From: Ignavibacterium sp. | GTDB lineage: Bacteria > Zixibacteria > MSB-5A5 > GN15 > PGXB01 | Length of the DNA stretch: 64,000 nt | Reading direction: 5' to 3' | NCBI GenBank assembly: GCA_020724775.1 | Contig: DYGG01000007.1 | Coordinates: 16,987 to 80,986 of the forward strand | In this document: piece by piece, positions 36,761 through 46,381 of the stretch | How the letters are laid out: each line of letters opens with the position of its first letter | Numbering within the stretch: the first letter of the stretch is position 1 | Position numbers and translations under genes: made by a program | Notes under the pieces: model-generated | Database searches by the model: none | What the model saw: the letters and a program-made list of their open reading frames with translations, nothing else | Told to the model about the DNA's origin: nothing

Positions 36761-36945
36761 ACAGGGCAGGCGCAATGAGGGTGTCTCACAAGTATCAATT
36801 GACGCGGTCATAGAGAGCGGCAGGTCACAATTTCGCGCTGTAAGGATTGTAGAATCAAGTACTTCGCATTTGACCGCGCGAAATCAAGACCTGCCGCAAC
36901 TGTCGAGTCGGTACCTATGGGACAGCCTCCAATGCCCTGCCCTGT
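36761..36945 (-). ncRNA. ssrS: Candidate 6S RNA
   Basis: A 185-nt stretch folds into one long irregular hairpin of 6S shape. The closing stem of about 25 pairs starts with ten perfect pairs (36761-36770 with 36936-36945) and continues, with small bulges, to 36788/36918. Then comes an asymmetric central bubble (28 and 20 nt), a perfect ten-pair stem (36817-36826 with 36888-36897), a 3x3 loop, nine more pairs (36830-36838 with 36876-36884) and an apical loop. E. coli 6S RNA is 184 nt with the same plan, mimicking an open promoter to bind RNA polymerase. The longer bubble strand can form a TGAC/GTCA mini-hairpin; in E. coli that hairpin is on the 3' side, which favours the minus strand. The strand is otherwise uncertain, since the structure is symmetric. 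No clear terminator or dedicated promoter is seen. Confidence 0.6.
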
Positions 36946-36965
36946 ATGATTAAGAAAAGCCGCTG

Positions 36966-37241
36966 CTATTTTCTTACGGCCTCTTTTAAGGCTTTCCCGG
37001 CGCGGAAATGGGGAACTTTCATTGCCGGAATATTAATCTTGGCGCCGGTCTGCGGATTCCTTCCGACACGGGCTTTGCGGCGCGCCACCGTAAAAGTCCC
37101 AAAACCCACAAAACTGACTCGTTTCCCCTTCTTGAGGTCTCCCGCAACATTCTCAAAGAAACTGCTGAGGGCACTAGCTGCCTGACGCTTGCTGATTCTG
37201 GCGTCTCTGGCAATCTTGGCAATCATTTCCTCTTTGGTCAT
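36966..37241 (-). CDS. hup: HU/IHF family DNA-binding protein
   Basis: A 91-aa nucleoid protein of normal HU length. It has the helical N-terminus (TKEEMIAKIARDARISKRQAA), the GFGTFTVARRKARVGRNPQTG beta-arm with the Pro-containing tip in RNPQTG, and AKINIPAMKVPHFRAGKALKEAV. It binds and bends DNA as a dimer. Just upstream an imperfect hairpin (GTGACTTTTT with AAAAATCAC, 37271-37298) and a TTGACA (37320-37315) without a properly spaced -10 lie in the leader. AAAGGA precedes the ATG by nine bases. The 6S-like RNA lies 20 bases downstream on the same strand. Confidence 0.93.
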   Translation of the reverse strand: MTKEEMIAKIARDARISKRQAASALSSFFENVAGDLKKGKRVSFVGFGTFTVARRKARVGRNPQTGAKINIPAMKVPHFRAGKALKEAVRK

Positions 37242-37371
37242 GAGGCATTCCTTTGTGTTTTAGAGTTGATGTGACTTTTTCCCTATAAAAAAAAATCACC
37301 TCAAGCGGCAGTTTTGTCAATAAAAAAATCTGTTTTGCCCCAAAATAATTGACCGACATCGCTTCGCCCCG

Positions 37372-40300
37372 TTACAAAAAGGCGCTTCGGATGCCCGATT
37401 CCGACTTCTCAAATTTGATATCAGGAATAGAGATAACATTTATCCGAAAATAATATCCCTGATTGGAGCCGTCCGGAATCCAGTAAAAATACCCCTGCCA
37501 GCAATGCAAATTGCGCTCAATCTCGACCCGTCGGGAGATAGTCCGGTCGCGGACAATATCATACCCCTGGTAGTAACTGATTTTCCACTTCGAAGTGAGA
37601 TTTATCCGCAAATTAAAACTGATGTTATGGATTTTGCTGAAGGCAGAGGCTCTTCCCCGTTCTGCATAGTAGTGAGACAGCGAGAGACTCCAACTCTGTT
37701 TTGTATCGGACGACTTGGCTGTCCCGGGTACGCCGGAAACCTGGCTGAGCGGGTCATATGCCTCCAGAACACCTCCGGTACTGAAGGAAGAGGAGATGCT
37801 AAATGAGGTTAGGTACGGCGACCACCACCGGAGAACCTCGCTGTCTGGCCGGTAAAGGTTATGGGTCAAAGAAGCCGACATCCGCAAATTCTTCAGAAGC
37901 GAAATTTGCCCGGTCGTGCTGAGTTCGGAAAATTTGCGGCCGGTCGCCTCAAAGTTGTAGGTCAGGGAACTGTTAACGGTTAACAGGTCGTAGTTGCGGG
38001 TGGTCTCGCCCGATTTCACCTTCGCCTGAAACAGTTGGCGAAGTGAAAAAGATAATGCCTCCTGCTTGGCGCCGCCCCCGCCGGTACCGGTGAAACTCCG
38101 CACCTCCTCGTGCCGTTTTATTTCCGGCGACCAGGAATAGGTTACTGACGGCGTCAAAACATGACGCAACCCTTCCAGACCGAATAACCGGGGGTAAACA
38201 GTCCCGTAAATGTCGGTCGAACCGGTTAGTGACGCCCCGTAAGAGTACCGCCGATAGAACTGGTCAGTGTTTATACCCTCTTCCTCACTCTGGTCAGTTT
38301 CGAATATTTTGTACCAGGTCTCCTGATAGCGAAAGGATGGCCCAAATTTGAAATATTTTAATATGGCAACCGGGGCAATGGAAAGGCTGGGGGAGTGATT
38401 AACTGTCAGAAACTCCCTTCGGCTCCGGAAACCGGTGGTGTCGGTGCTGCGGGTGCTGTAATTGCGTAGATTTACTCCGTAACCGAAATAGATATTCTGG
38501 TACCATTTGCGCCCATCTTCGGCCGCGCTCGGACGCCCCTTGCCGCCGAAAAGCGACCGCGATGGTATCGAGAGGGTGGCGCTGGGAAGTTCATCGGTAC
38601 GAACTTCCCGGTCGAGCGCCACGGAATGCAAGAATTGAGCGCTTAGCGACGCCCCCGTAAACTGTTTGGATAGCGAAATTTGGCTGCGCAAGTCACGGTT
38701 TAGTCGCTCGCTCAAGTCGGTCGAAAAGTCTGTATAATATCGTTTATCCGAAAGAAAGGTACCATTTGCCCTTAAATTGAAAGTCGGCGAGAATGTTTGC
38801 GCATGATTATAGAAGACTGACCAGCGTTTATTTTTGACTTCCCGCAATTGTGACCAGTAAGAATCGGTCGCATAGGAACCGGACAGTTGTCCATCGAATT
38901 TGTAGCGAACATTATAACGGAGCGCCGCCTGATATTTGAATCCAAAATCCTCGTAGTAATCCAGCGATGCCTGGGCATCCCAGTATTCCGACGCCGCCCA
39001 GTAATAGCCGACATTGGTTATCGAGCCGGCCCCCCGCTCAAAGTTGCCAATCCGAAACGGCAAGAATCCCGAATGCCGTCCCGGTTTGATGGAAAACACG
39101 TAATACGGCACTATCAGCAGCGGCATCTGTTCGATATAGAATACGACCGGGCGGGCGATTATCCGGTCATCCTGTATCATTTTCATATTATGCGACTGAA
39201 AATGAAAGTGCGGCACCTCTTGGTCACAACTGGTGTATGTCCCATTCTCGACATAATAGACATCTTTCTTCTCTCGAAAGAGTTCCTTGCCCCGGTAGTA
39301 TGCCTCCTGATATTCCGAACGGGATTGCCAGATCATTCCCCGGTCTGACTTAAGCGAATACTCCAGGTACGACCCCAGCAATTCTTCTTTGCCGTCATTA
39401 AGTATGACCGGGATATAAGTCATCCCGGAATCGTTTGCGGTCGAATCATCATAGGCGGTGACCACGTCCCGAGAGACATTGTACCAAATCCGCTGCGCCG
39501 TCAAAGACATATTTTTGCTGCCGACCTGGGCCGCCTCGGTCAGTTTTATGGTAGAGTCGAGTATGGAGTAATCAATGAAACTGGAAAGGTAGTGAATTGT
39601 ATCCTCAACGAAGACCTTTCCGGAATCGGAAGATTTGAAACGACCGCTGTAGTAGTCTCCTTCGGCACCGCCGACTACCTGGACCGTCGTAAGCCGCCGT
39701 TGGTCGATGAGCAATGTAATGGTATCGCCGGAAACAGCATTCTTAACCACTTCCGCGCTGTCAATATTGGCCGGCGCGTAGAAGGAATAAGCCTGTCCGG
39801 CAGCGATTATGCTATCAATCTCGCCCTCACGAAAGTAAAAATCGATCTCCTTTGCTTTCAACTCCGAATTGTCTTTCAGGGTAGTATCGGCGCCCGAAGG
39901 CTCATTGAAATTGCCGAAGGCGTTCCCTTCCACATGAATTCTGCTGAGCGCATCTCTGCTGGAGAAGATTACCAAGGTATCGCCTTTTATTTCCGAATCC
40001 CTCCGCGTTGCCGTTGGATTATCCAAAAGCAGTAGAAGGTTGTCCTCGCCATACATGATTGCCCGCCCTGACCGCGATTCGGTCTCGGCCTGATTGATTA
40101 CCACATCGCCGTCGGCATAAGCAATCCGGGAGTTTCCGTCAAATGCCACCCGGTCGGCATCGACCTGAACCATCCGGGCCGAATCAGGATAATTGAGAAA
40201 CACGGTAGGCCTTTGCAGCATACGAAACAGCGCCGAATCGCGGCTGTAGTAGGCATTAGTCCCTATCGCCTGAATTGAATCTACAAAGGAGGTTATGGTT

Positions 40301-40620
40301 ACTTTCTTGCCGGAGGCATACGCCAGGTTTTCCCGAACATAATACCGCACCCGGTCGGCCTGCAGTTCGTAAACGGTATCCTGAATGGTCACATTCCCGT
40401 TGAGTATTATTATATCCCCTTTTACCCAGATCGCCGAATCGGCTTCCAGTCTTCCTTCCTTTTGACGAAAGCGGACATTGCCGGAGATATAAATGGTATC
40501 TTTGTCAGCGCCGCGAATGATTTCAAATATATCGGAATGCTCCAGAATCAGCGGCTGTTCTTGCTGACTCAGCGCCGCGACCGGCAGGATTAGGAGAACA
40601 AGTATCAGGAAGCGGGCCAA
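37372..40620 (-). CDS. lptD: LptD-like LPS assembly outer-membrane protein
   Basis: A 1082-aa exported outer-membrane protein. After a signal peptide (about 18 residues) comes an OstA-like beta-jellyroll with repeats such as ISGNVRFRQKEGRLEADSAIW and YADGDVVINQ (to about residue 370). The LptD barrel follows: IARPVVFYIEQMPLLIVPYYVFSIKPGRHSGFLP, then strand-rich sequence to the end. With LptE it inserts lipopolysaccharide in the outer leaflet. The N-terminal region is longer than in E. coli (784 aa in total there). The start is TTG 40620, four bases after GGAAGG and one base after the stop of the AlaX-like gene. Confidence 0.87.
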   Translation of the reverse strand: MARFLILVLLILPVAALSQQEQPLILEHSDIFEIIRGADKDTIYISGNVRFRQKEGRLEADSAIWVKGDIIILNGNVTIQDTVYELQADRVRYYVRENLAYASGKKVTITSFVDSIQAIGTNAYYSRDSALFRMLQRPTVFLNYPDSARMVQVDADRVAFDGNSRIAYADGDVVINQAETESRSGRAIMYGEDNLLLLLDNPTATRRDSEIKGDTLVIFSSRDALSRIHVEGNAFGNFNEPSGADTTLKDNSELKAKEIDFYFREGEIDSIIAAGQAYSFYAPANIDSAEVVKNAVSGDTITLLIDQRRLTTVQVVGGAEGDYYSGRFKSSDSGKVFVEDTIHYLSSFIDYSILDSTIKLTEAAQVGSKNMSLTAQRIWYNVSRDVVTAYDDSTANDSGMTYIPVILNDGKEELLGSYLEYSLKSDRGMIWQSRSEYQEAYYRGKELFREKKDVYYVENGTYTSCDQEVPHFHFQSHNMKMIQDDRIIARPVVFYIEQMPLLIVPYYVFSIKPGRHSGFLPFRIGNFERGAGSITNVGYYWAASEYWDAQASLDYYEDFGFKYQAALRYNVRYKFDGQLSGSYATDSYWSQLREVKNKRWSVFYNHAQTFSPTFNLRANGTFLSDKRYYTDFSTDLSERLNRDLRSQISLSKQFTGASLSAQFLHSVALDREVRTDELPSATLSIPSRSLFGGKGRPSAAEDGRKWYQNIYFGYGVNLRNYSTRSTDTTGFRSRREFLTVNHSPSLSIAPVAILKYFKFGPSFRYQETWYKIFETDQSEEEGINTDQFYRRYSYGASLTGSTDIYGTVYPRLFGLEGLRHVLTPSVTYSWSPEIKRHEEVRSFTGTGGGGAKQEALSFSLRQLFQAKVKSGETTRNYDLLTVNSSLTYNFEATGRKFSELSTTGQISLLKNLRMSASLTHNLYRPDSEVLRWWSPYLTSFSISSSFSTGGVLEAYDPLSQVSGVPGTAKSSDTKQSWSLSLSHYYAERGRASAFSKIHNISFNLRINLTSKWKISYYQGYDIVRDRTISRRVEIERNLHCWQGYFYWIPDGSNQGYYFRINVISIPDIKFEKSESGIRSAFL

Positions 40621-40621
40621 A

Positions 40622-41824
40622 TTACCTTCCCCCTGCTTTCATCGCAATAAACGAGGCAATGTTTTGACGCACTTCTTCTCTTTTATCTTCAGGGAGTCCT
40701 CCAATCTGCGCTGAAATGGCATTTCCTCCGCCTTTTCCAAGACCGCTGGAGACTATTGCCCCGGCTATCTCCGAGGCCGATGGCGACAACCCGAACGCGA
40801 CATTGACTATTAACTTGTCATTATTGAAAAGAAGAAGAAACCCTCCATATTCCTGGACAAACTTGCCTCCGGCTTCCTTTAATATCTTTATGTCATATCC
40901 GTCAAAATCAGAGAAAAGCACTTTCTCCTTGCCAATACTTGCGGCTGAGTCGGCAAGAACTATTAGTTGGTTTGCCAGCAATCGTTCGGACAGGACCGCT
41001 GTTTCACGGCGATAAACCTGACACTGCTCGTTCAATTTTTCAATCGACCGCTCCAGGTCATTGAAATGGCACGTCAATTTGCTCGATAATCGCGTCAGCA
41101 CCTGACTCTTGACTCGATAATCAATCAGCGCCTGACGTCCTGTTAGAAATATAACTCGCAGATGCCCGCGGAGTTTTTCGGCTCCAATTATCTTGAGAAG
41201 CCCGACCTCTCCGGTGCTGCGGCAATGAGTCCCTCCGCAGGCAGAATAATCAAACTCTCCTATCTGAATAATTCGAAATCGCCCTTCCCTGTCCGGTATT
41301 TTGCGTACCGGTATCCGGCTCAGTTCTTCTCTGCCGTAATAGTTGATGAGTACAGGCAGATTACTCATTACCTTATCATTTGCCAGAGCTTCAACTTCTT
41401 CCAAAATCGTGTCGCTTAAGTCAGGACAGGAGAGTTCGATGGTTGATTCCACCTCTCCCAGACGCGAACTGACTGTTTCCGCATCGGCCACCTCTATGAA
41501 TGCTCGAGACAGAATATGCTGACCGGTATGTTTGCGCATATTATCAAATCGCCGCTCCGGGTCGATTTTCCCTCGCACCGCCACCCCGGCAGGCAGTCTC
41601 CGCTCTTTAAGGTAATGCCAGATTTCGCCTGAATCTTCTTCACCCACCTTGAAGACCGTTAATCCTTCCAATTCTCCAAAGTCATACAATTGTCCGCCGG
41701 TTTCAGGGTAAAAGGCAGTCTTGTCCAACAATACCGCTATACCCTCAGTGGTTTCCCTGACTGCAACCACCGTGGCGTCAAATTCAAGAAGATAACTGTT
41801 ATTTAGATATAGTCTTTCGGTCAT
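40622..41824 (-). CDS. AlaX-like alanyl-tRNA editing protein with DHHA1 domain
   Basis: A 400-aa protein resembling the editing and C-terminal parts of alanyl-tRNA synthetase without its aminoacylation domain. The beta-barrel region (FYPETGGQ at about residue 40) precedes the tRNA-SAD domain with zinc motifs HTGQH (about residue 100) and ACGGTH (about 195). The C-terminal 130 residues are a DHHA1 domain ending GGGNAISAQIGG. Such trans-editing factors hydrolyse Ser-tRNA(Ala) or Gly-tRNA(Ala). It overlaps no gene but sits one base before lptD; a functional link to LPS assembly is not evident. Confidence 0.87.
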   Translation of the reverse strand: MTERLYLNNSYLLEFDATVVAVRETTEGIAVLLDKTAFYPETGGQLYDFGELEGLTVFKVGEEDSGEIWHYLKERRLPAGVAVRGKIDPERRFDNMRKHTGQHILSRAFIEVADAETVSSRLGEVESTIELSCPDLSDTILEEVEALANDKVMSNLPVLINYYGREELSRIPVRKIPDREGRFRIIQIGEFDYSACGGTHCRSTGEVGLLKIIGAEKLRGHLRVIFLTGRQALIDYRVKSQVLTRLSSKLTCHFNDLERSIEKLNEQCQVYRRETAVLSERLLANQLIVLADSAASIGKEKVLFSDFDGYDIKILKEAGGKFVQEYGGFLLLFNNDKLIVNVAFGLSPSASEIAGAIVSSGLGKGGGNAISAQIGGLPEDKREEVRQNIASFIAMKAGGR

Positions 41825-41939
41825 GCAAGTGTACCGTTATACAATTTCTGAACCTGTCGGTCTCAGCAGAATAATATCGCAACAATGAGATGATAATGCA
41901 ACAGTTGAATCCCCTCACCGCGCGCCAGGAAAAATCGCT

Positions 41940-42839
41940 TTAAATCCCCAATTCAGCCTGTTGCGGAAGAAACCTTCCCGGCACGGCCTCGCGGAAACGC
42001 CCGCCGATAAAGAAGAGATACCAGAGTTTCTGCCCGGTTCGGGAGAATGAACATATCTGAAAAAGAATGAATTCCAAAAAAATTCCGACCACGTTTCCCA
42101 GGAATCCGACCGTCCAGAGAGCGAGAATTTCAACCAGTATCCAGGTAGCCAAAAATGGCAGGTAGGTCAAAAAGTAGAATCCGGCGAGACGCAGGACACG
42201 GGGACGGAAAAAATCCGAGCCGGTCCGCAGAGACTCCCGAAAAGAGACCCCGGGTCTGGCCGTAATCGCCGCTCTTACAGCATCGGAAAAAGTTGATGCC
42301 GTCGTCATGATAACCATGAGTATAAGCGCCTTGGCGCCAGCCATGTACATGGCGCTTTTCCCAGTCAATTTACCTCCCGCCATACCGACCATATTGACAA
42401 AAATAAGGCCGGCAATCAGCAAGACGAGATAAACGACTATCATCATTGCCGTGATTTTCAGATGCGCCTTAAAATTAGTTCCGCATTCACTCCAGAAATC
42501 CGACCACTGCACCGGACTGATTTTTCCCGAAACTGCCAGATAATAAATACCCCCGTTGAGGAACTGCATTATTAGCAGAAAAATTATTGCCGCTGCCAAT
42601 CCAAAAAGTAGAAAAACCGGAACCAAATCGATACGACCGCCAAAGAGTTCGATCAAAACCGAAATATCCCAGTCGCCAAGCAATCTTCGGGAATAAAGTG
42701 ACGATGAAAGGTAACTGTCCGTTACAAGGTATAAAGGGAGAATGAAGGCCGTCGCCGTCAGCGCTTTCACCAGATATAAATTCAGCCAGAGTCCTCTGAC
42801 TGCAATCAGTTTTCCAAATGCTTTGCGCAGGTCGTTCAT
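41940..42839 (-). CDS. Polytopic membrane protein of unknown function
   Basis: A 299-aa protein with about six hydrophobic segments (around residues 25-45, 72-95, 130-155, 165-185, 215-240 and 240-262). I do not recognise a family. Its ATG directly follows the TAG of the M1 peptidase gene with no gap, so the two are translated together, and the product may assist or localise that peptidase. A 115-base space without a gene separates it from the AlaX-like gene. Confidence 0.65.
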   Translation of the reverse strand: MNDLRKAFGKLIAVRGLWLNLYLVKALTATAFILPLYLVTDSYLSSSLYSRRLLGDWDISVLIELFGGRIDLVPVFLLFGLAAAIIFLLIMQFLNGGIYYLAVSGKISPVQWSDFWSECGTNFKAHLKITAMMIVVYLVLLIAGLIFVNMVGMAGGKLTGKSAMYMAGAKALILMVIMTTASTFSDAVRAAITARPGVSFRESLRTGSDFFRPRVLRLAGFYFLTYLPFLATWILVEILALWTVGFLGNVVGIFLEFILFQICSFSRTGQKLWYLFFIGGRFREAVPGRFLPQQAELGI

Positions 42840-44636
42840 CTAAAGCCCCGCCACTGCCGACAAAACCGATTCCAGGAGAAAGAGCAAGCCCGACGCCAGC
42901 CTCATCGCCGGCCGACTGCTACCTGATAAAAGCAAGGAGTTATTTAACCAGTCCCGGTCTACAGCAAATTTCTGCTCCGGGTCTAAGACCGCTCCGGTAG
43001 CAAAACTGTCGGATATGATTTCAATCGCTTCGGCGCCAATTGTGCCGTCCCAAATTCCTCTCAGAGTGTCTCCGTTGGAGAGAAATACCCAGTAGTCGAT
43101 CGGAAAGGCGAGCCCTCCGGTTTTGCGGCAAATCAATTCAATCCGAACCGTCAAGGAGTCAAGACGTTCATTCCGCAGGTTTGTTAACGAAATATCATAA
43201 TTATAGTCACCATGCAGGATTTCTCTCAGCAGTTCAGTCAAGCGAGCGCCTGCAATTTCCCCGATGAGATTCAGAAAATCTTTTTCGGAAGGATGCTGGA
43301 ACAGATATCGGCGATAATATTCTCTCCAAAATTTGCCCGACAAACTATCTCCCATAAGATTATCGACAGTCTCAATCGCCAATCCTCCCCGTGAATAATT
43401 GCCCGAAAAATAATCCAGGTCGTTTAGAAATTGATATGACGGTTGAGCAATCTTGATTCCGTCCCCGCCAAAATGCGCCGCAAATCTCCTCAGGTTCCGG
43501 TCCGACAGTTTAAACCCGGCAAAGTCAAGCATGTTGCTCTCTCCGCCCCAGTATTCCTCGAGCACCTCCGATGTGAAGAATTCGCTTACCGCCTCATCCA
43601 TCCAGGGGCTCTCCACCTGGTCACTCCCAATCATTCCATAGAACCATTGATGAACTATTTCGTGAACAATCACGGCTCGAAACATCCGACCGAAGACAAG
43701 GTTTGCCGTCCCGGAATGAAGGATGACCAGCCCCGGCAGTTCAATGCCGCCCGCCATCGAAAAGTCAATCAAAGCAACGTTGAGATATTCGTACTGATAT
43801 GGACCTACTTTATTATTCATGTACTCCAGTGTTTTCAGCGCGACATCTCTAATCTCTCCCAGCGCGGCAACTTCATTACTGTGATAAAAAAGCCGCAATC
43901 TGGTCTTTCCGCAATCGAGTGAATCGGTTTTAAGGAAAGGCGAGACAACCAACGGAAAATCGTGCGCCGGTCCAAAGAAGAATTTCACAATCTGTCCTGA
44001 TTCAGCCAGGGAATCCAGAGCCGGTGGCGCCGCCGCTGCCACTACATACCCGGTCGGGAGTTTTAGACTCACGTCGAAATGGAAGTAATCGCCGACCAGT
44101 TCGCTAAATCCTCCATAATAAGGATTGTACCAACTTTTGTCCGGCAGTAACCTGGCCGGTGAAGGATACCAGCCGTCAAGCAAATACTCTTTACCTCGAT
44201 AAGTCAGTCTATCCCCCTGTGACGGTATTGCAGTCTTAAAGAATATTTTAAGATCCCCCCCGGCCACCTTTAGGCCTTGTGGCAGCGCCACAGTCCCTCT
44301 GGTATATTCTACCTTAAAATTCGCGGACACATTCAGTCCGTTGAAAAATACGGAATCGATGGTCATCTTCCCATATTGACTGTCGCCCATCTTATTCTGC
44401 AAAGCGAAGGGGCTTCGCCTCATATAGGGGGTCGAATCGGATGAATACACATTGGGGAACAACTGGAATTCAATTGTCCCGGCGGCAGGTTCTACCGGAA
44501 TCTTATAGGCGACCGACCCTGTGACTTGATGGAAAACTGTATCAAGAGTCGCGTCAATGCGGAGAGTGTCCAATGGAAAGAGAGCGGGGGCGGTTATCCC
44601 CCATAGGAGAAGTGTGGCGAGGATTATTCTACGCAA
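42840..44636 (-). CDS. M1 family zinc metallopeptidase, exported
   Basis: A 598-aa gluzincin. The N-terminal 22 residues look like a signal peptide. The zinc motif HEIVHQW and the third ligand Glu 18 residues later (WMDEAVSEFF) are intact; the exopeptidase motif is GGIELPGL, close to the family GxMEN but with Ile-Glu-Leu. The substituted GxMEN suggests altered or non-aminopeptidase specificity. The C-terminal 30 residues are hydrophobic and may anchor the protein. The start TTG 44636 overlaps the FAH gene stop by eight bases. Confidence 0.83.
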   Translation of the reverse strand: MRRIILATLLLWGITAPALFPLDTLRIDATLDTVFHQVTGSVAYKIPVEPAAGTIEFQLFPNVYSSDSTPYMRRSPFALQNKMGDSQYGKMTIDSVFFNGLNVSANFKVEYTRGTVALPQGLKVAGGDLKIFFKTAIPSQGDRLTYRGKEYLLDGWYPSPARLLPDKSWYNPYYGGFSELVGDYFHFDVSLKLPTGYVVAAAAPPALDSLAESGQIVKFFFGPAHDFPLVVSPFLKTDSLDCGKTRLRLFYHSNEVAALGEIRDVALKTLEYMNNKVGPYQYEYLNVALIDFSMAGGIELPGLVILHSGTANLVFGRMFRAVIVHEIVHQWFYGMIGSDQVESPWMDEAVSEFFTSEVLEEYWGGESNMLDFAGFKLSDRNLRRFAAHFGGDGIKIAQPSYQFLNDLDYFSGNYSRGGLAIETVDNLMGDSLSGKFWREYYRRYLFQHPSEKDFLNLIGEIAGARLTELLREILHGDYNYDISLTNLRNERLDSLTVRIELICRKTGGLAFPIDYWVFLSNGDTLRGIWDGTIGAEAIEIISDSFATGAVLDPEQKFAVDRDWLNNSLLLSGSSRPAMRLASGLLFLLESVLSAVAGL

Positions 44637-45390
44637 CGTCGTTTACCAGCGAGCCGATTCCCTCGATTCTGATTTCGATACGGTCACCAACTTTCATTGG
44701 GCCAATGCCGGCCGGGGTGCCGGTCGATATCAGGTCGCCCGGATAAAGGGTCATTACCTTCGATATAAAACTGACCAGGACCGGTACCGGGAAGATCATC
44801 ATTGAGGTCCGCGAGGATTGCCGCAAATCTCCGTTAAGGTAAGATTCCACCAGCAGATCCTCGTATTTGAGTCCATCAACTACCCAGGGACCGACCGGAC
44901 AAAAAGTGTCGAATCCCTTGGCTCGTGTCCACTGCACATCTTTTTTCTGCAGGTCTCTGGCAGTAACATCATTGACACAGGTAAAGCCGAAAATAAAATC
45001 TTCCGCCTCTATCGCCGCGATATTGTGACACTCTTTGCCGATTATCACGCCGAGTTCCGCTTCGTAATCGACCCGCTCTGCCATATCCGGATAAATGATC
45101 CGCCCTCCCGGCCCAAGCAGGGATGAAGATGGCTTAATGAAAAGCACCGGCTCATCCGGCTCCTTAGTCGCCGACTGCGATTCCTTAACGTGCTCGCGAT
45201 AATTTAGCCCGACACAAACAATCTTGGTCGGCTCCGCCGGCGCCAGCAGTTTGACTTCTGCTGGCTGATAATATGCGCCCGAGCGGTCAGTTCCCATGGC
45301 CGGATTTCCGTTCAAGCTGGCTATTCTCCCCTCCTCGAATATCCCCCATTTTATCCCCTCGGTTGTTTCGAATCTGATATATCGTTCCAT
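44629..45390 (-). CDS. Fumarylacetoacetate hydrolase family protein
   Basis: A 253-aa protein with the FAH domain of acylpyruvases, oxaloacetate decarboxylases and hydroxyhepta-dienedioate isomerases. The region KIVCVGLNYREHVKES, the FIKPSSSLLGPG segment and the metal-binding YEAELGVIIG (two Glu), then VNDVTARDLQ (Asp) are in the usual order. Which of the C-C hydrolase, decarboxylase or isomerase activities applies cannot be told from sequence alone. The gene begins directly at the stop of the HDAC-like gene. Confidence 0.85.
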   Translation of the reverse strand: MERYIRFETTEGIKWGIFEEGRIASLNGNPAMGTDRSGAYYQPAEVKLLAPAEPTKIVCVGLNYREHVKESQSATKEPDEPVLFIKPSSSLLGPGGRIIYPDMAERVDYEAELGVIIGKECHNIAAIEAEDFIFGFTCVNDVTARDLQKKDVQWTRAKGFDTFCPVGPWVVDGLKYEDLLVESYLNGDLRQSSRTSMMIFPVPVLVSFISKVMTLYPGDLISTGTPAGIGPMKVGDRIEIRIEGIGSLVNDVA

Positions 45391-46332
45391 CTAATTTTTC
45401 TGTAACTCCTTAATATGCTGATAAAGTGAAACAGTATTCCCCTGAGGGCTGTAACCGCCTTCAAACAGAGATAGAATTCTCCCCTCACAATACTCGTTCG
45501 CCAGCGATACCAGACGTCTTGTCATCAAAGCAAATCCCTCTTCAGTTGCGCGCATTCCTCCCAACGGATCTTCTTTATGAGCATCAAATCCTGAGGTTAT
45601 TATAATAAATTCCGGACGGTACTCAATCAATCTGGGGATTACTCTCTTGACGAATTCCCCCAGATAGATTTCATCATCTGAACCGGCCGGAAGCGGAATA
45701 TTCAATGTGTAATTCAGTCCTTTCCCCTCCCCTCGTTCAGCCGAGGCTCCGGAACCGGGATAAAACGGGAAGCGGTGAAGCGACACGAATAGAACATCGT
45801 CCCTTTCATAGAAGGTATGCTGCGTGCCGTTGCCGTGATGTACATCCCAGTCAATAATGGCAACCCGTTTTAGACCGAACTCGACCACCGCGGTTTCGGC
45901 CGCCACGGCGGTGTTATTGATAATACAAAATCCCATACCAAAATTCTGCTCGGCGTGGTGTCCTGGCGGACGACCGGCAAGAAATATCCGCTTCTGTCGT
46001 TGCGACAATATCTCTCGGACCGCCCAGACTGATGCCTCCGCCGTCTGCCATGCCGCTTGGTAAGTCCCGGGAGTTACAAAAGTATCGCCATCAAGGAATC
46101 CGCCTCCTGATTCCGCCACGGTCTTCACCTGGCCAAGATAATGCGGATTGTGAATTCGGTAGATTATATCCGAGGCTTCAACCGGCTCCGGCTCAAGAAT
46201 CTTCAGTTCCGCTTTCAGATCTGACGATAGGAGGAAGTCCAATGGAATCTTTATACGAATAGAATTTTCCGGATGGCCGTACTCCGGGTCATGAAGGTCT
46301 TCCTGAATTAACGGTATCAGCCCAATCATCAT
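45391..46332 (-). CDS. Histone deacetylase-like (acetoin utilisation/acetylpolyamine amidohydrolase) family enzyme
   Basis: A 313-aa zinc amidohydrolase of the arginase/deacetylase fold. The catalytic motifs are complete: RPPGHHAEQNFGMGFCIINN (His dyad), IDWDVHHGNGTQ (Asp and His zinc ligands) and SGFDAHKEDPLGG (third ligand). Bacterial members deacetylate polyamines, acetoin-related compounds or protein lysines; the target is unknown here. It precedes the FAH gene without a gap and follows the MATE gene by 49 bases. Confidence 0.87.
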   Translation of the reverse strand: MMIGLIPLIQEDLHDPEYGHPENSIRIKIPLDFLLSSDLKAELKILEPEPVEASDIIYRIHNPHYLGQVKTVAESGGGFLDGDTFVTPGTYQAAWQTAEASVWAVREILSQRQKRIFLAGRPPGHHAEQNFGMGFCIINNTAVAAETAVVEFGLKRVAIIDWDVHHGNGTQHTFYERDDVLFVSLHRFPFYPGSGASAERGEGKGLNYTLNIPLPAGSDDEIYLGEFVKRVIPRLIEYRPEFIIITSGFDAHKEDPLGGMRATEEGFALMTRRLVSLANEYCEGRILSLFEGGYSPQGNTVSLYQHIKELQKN

Positions 46333-46381
46333 ACGCTTCTATTTAAGTTCAGGCGACGGCAAAGTCAAGACTTAAACGCTC

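Noticed and set aside
36761..36945. SRP RNA, tmRNA or RNase P RNA at the hup-ftsK spacer
   Set aside because: The conserved SRP tetraloop and helix-8 sequence, the tmRNA tRNA-like ends and the RNase P core sequences are absent; the bubble architecture fits 6S instead.
37271..37320. A promoter for hup from TTGACA at 37320-37315
   Set aside because: The nearest TATAGG-like -10 is 27 bases away, outside usable spacing; the T-tract and hairpin there are only noted in the hup entry.
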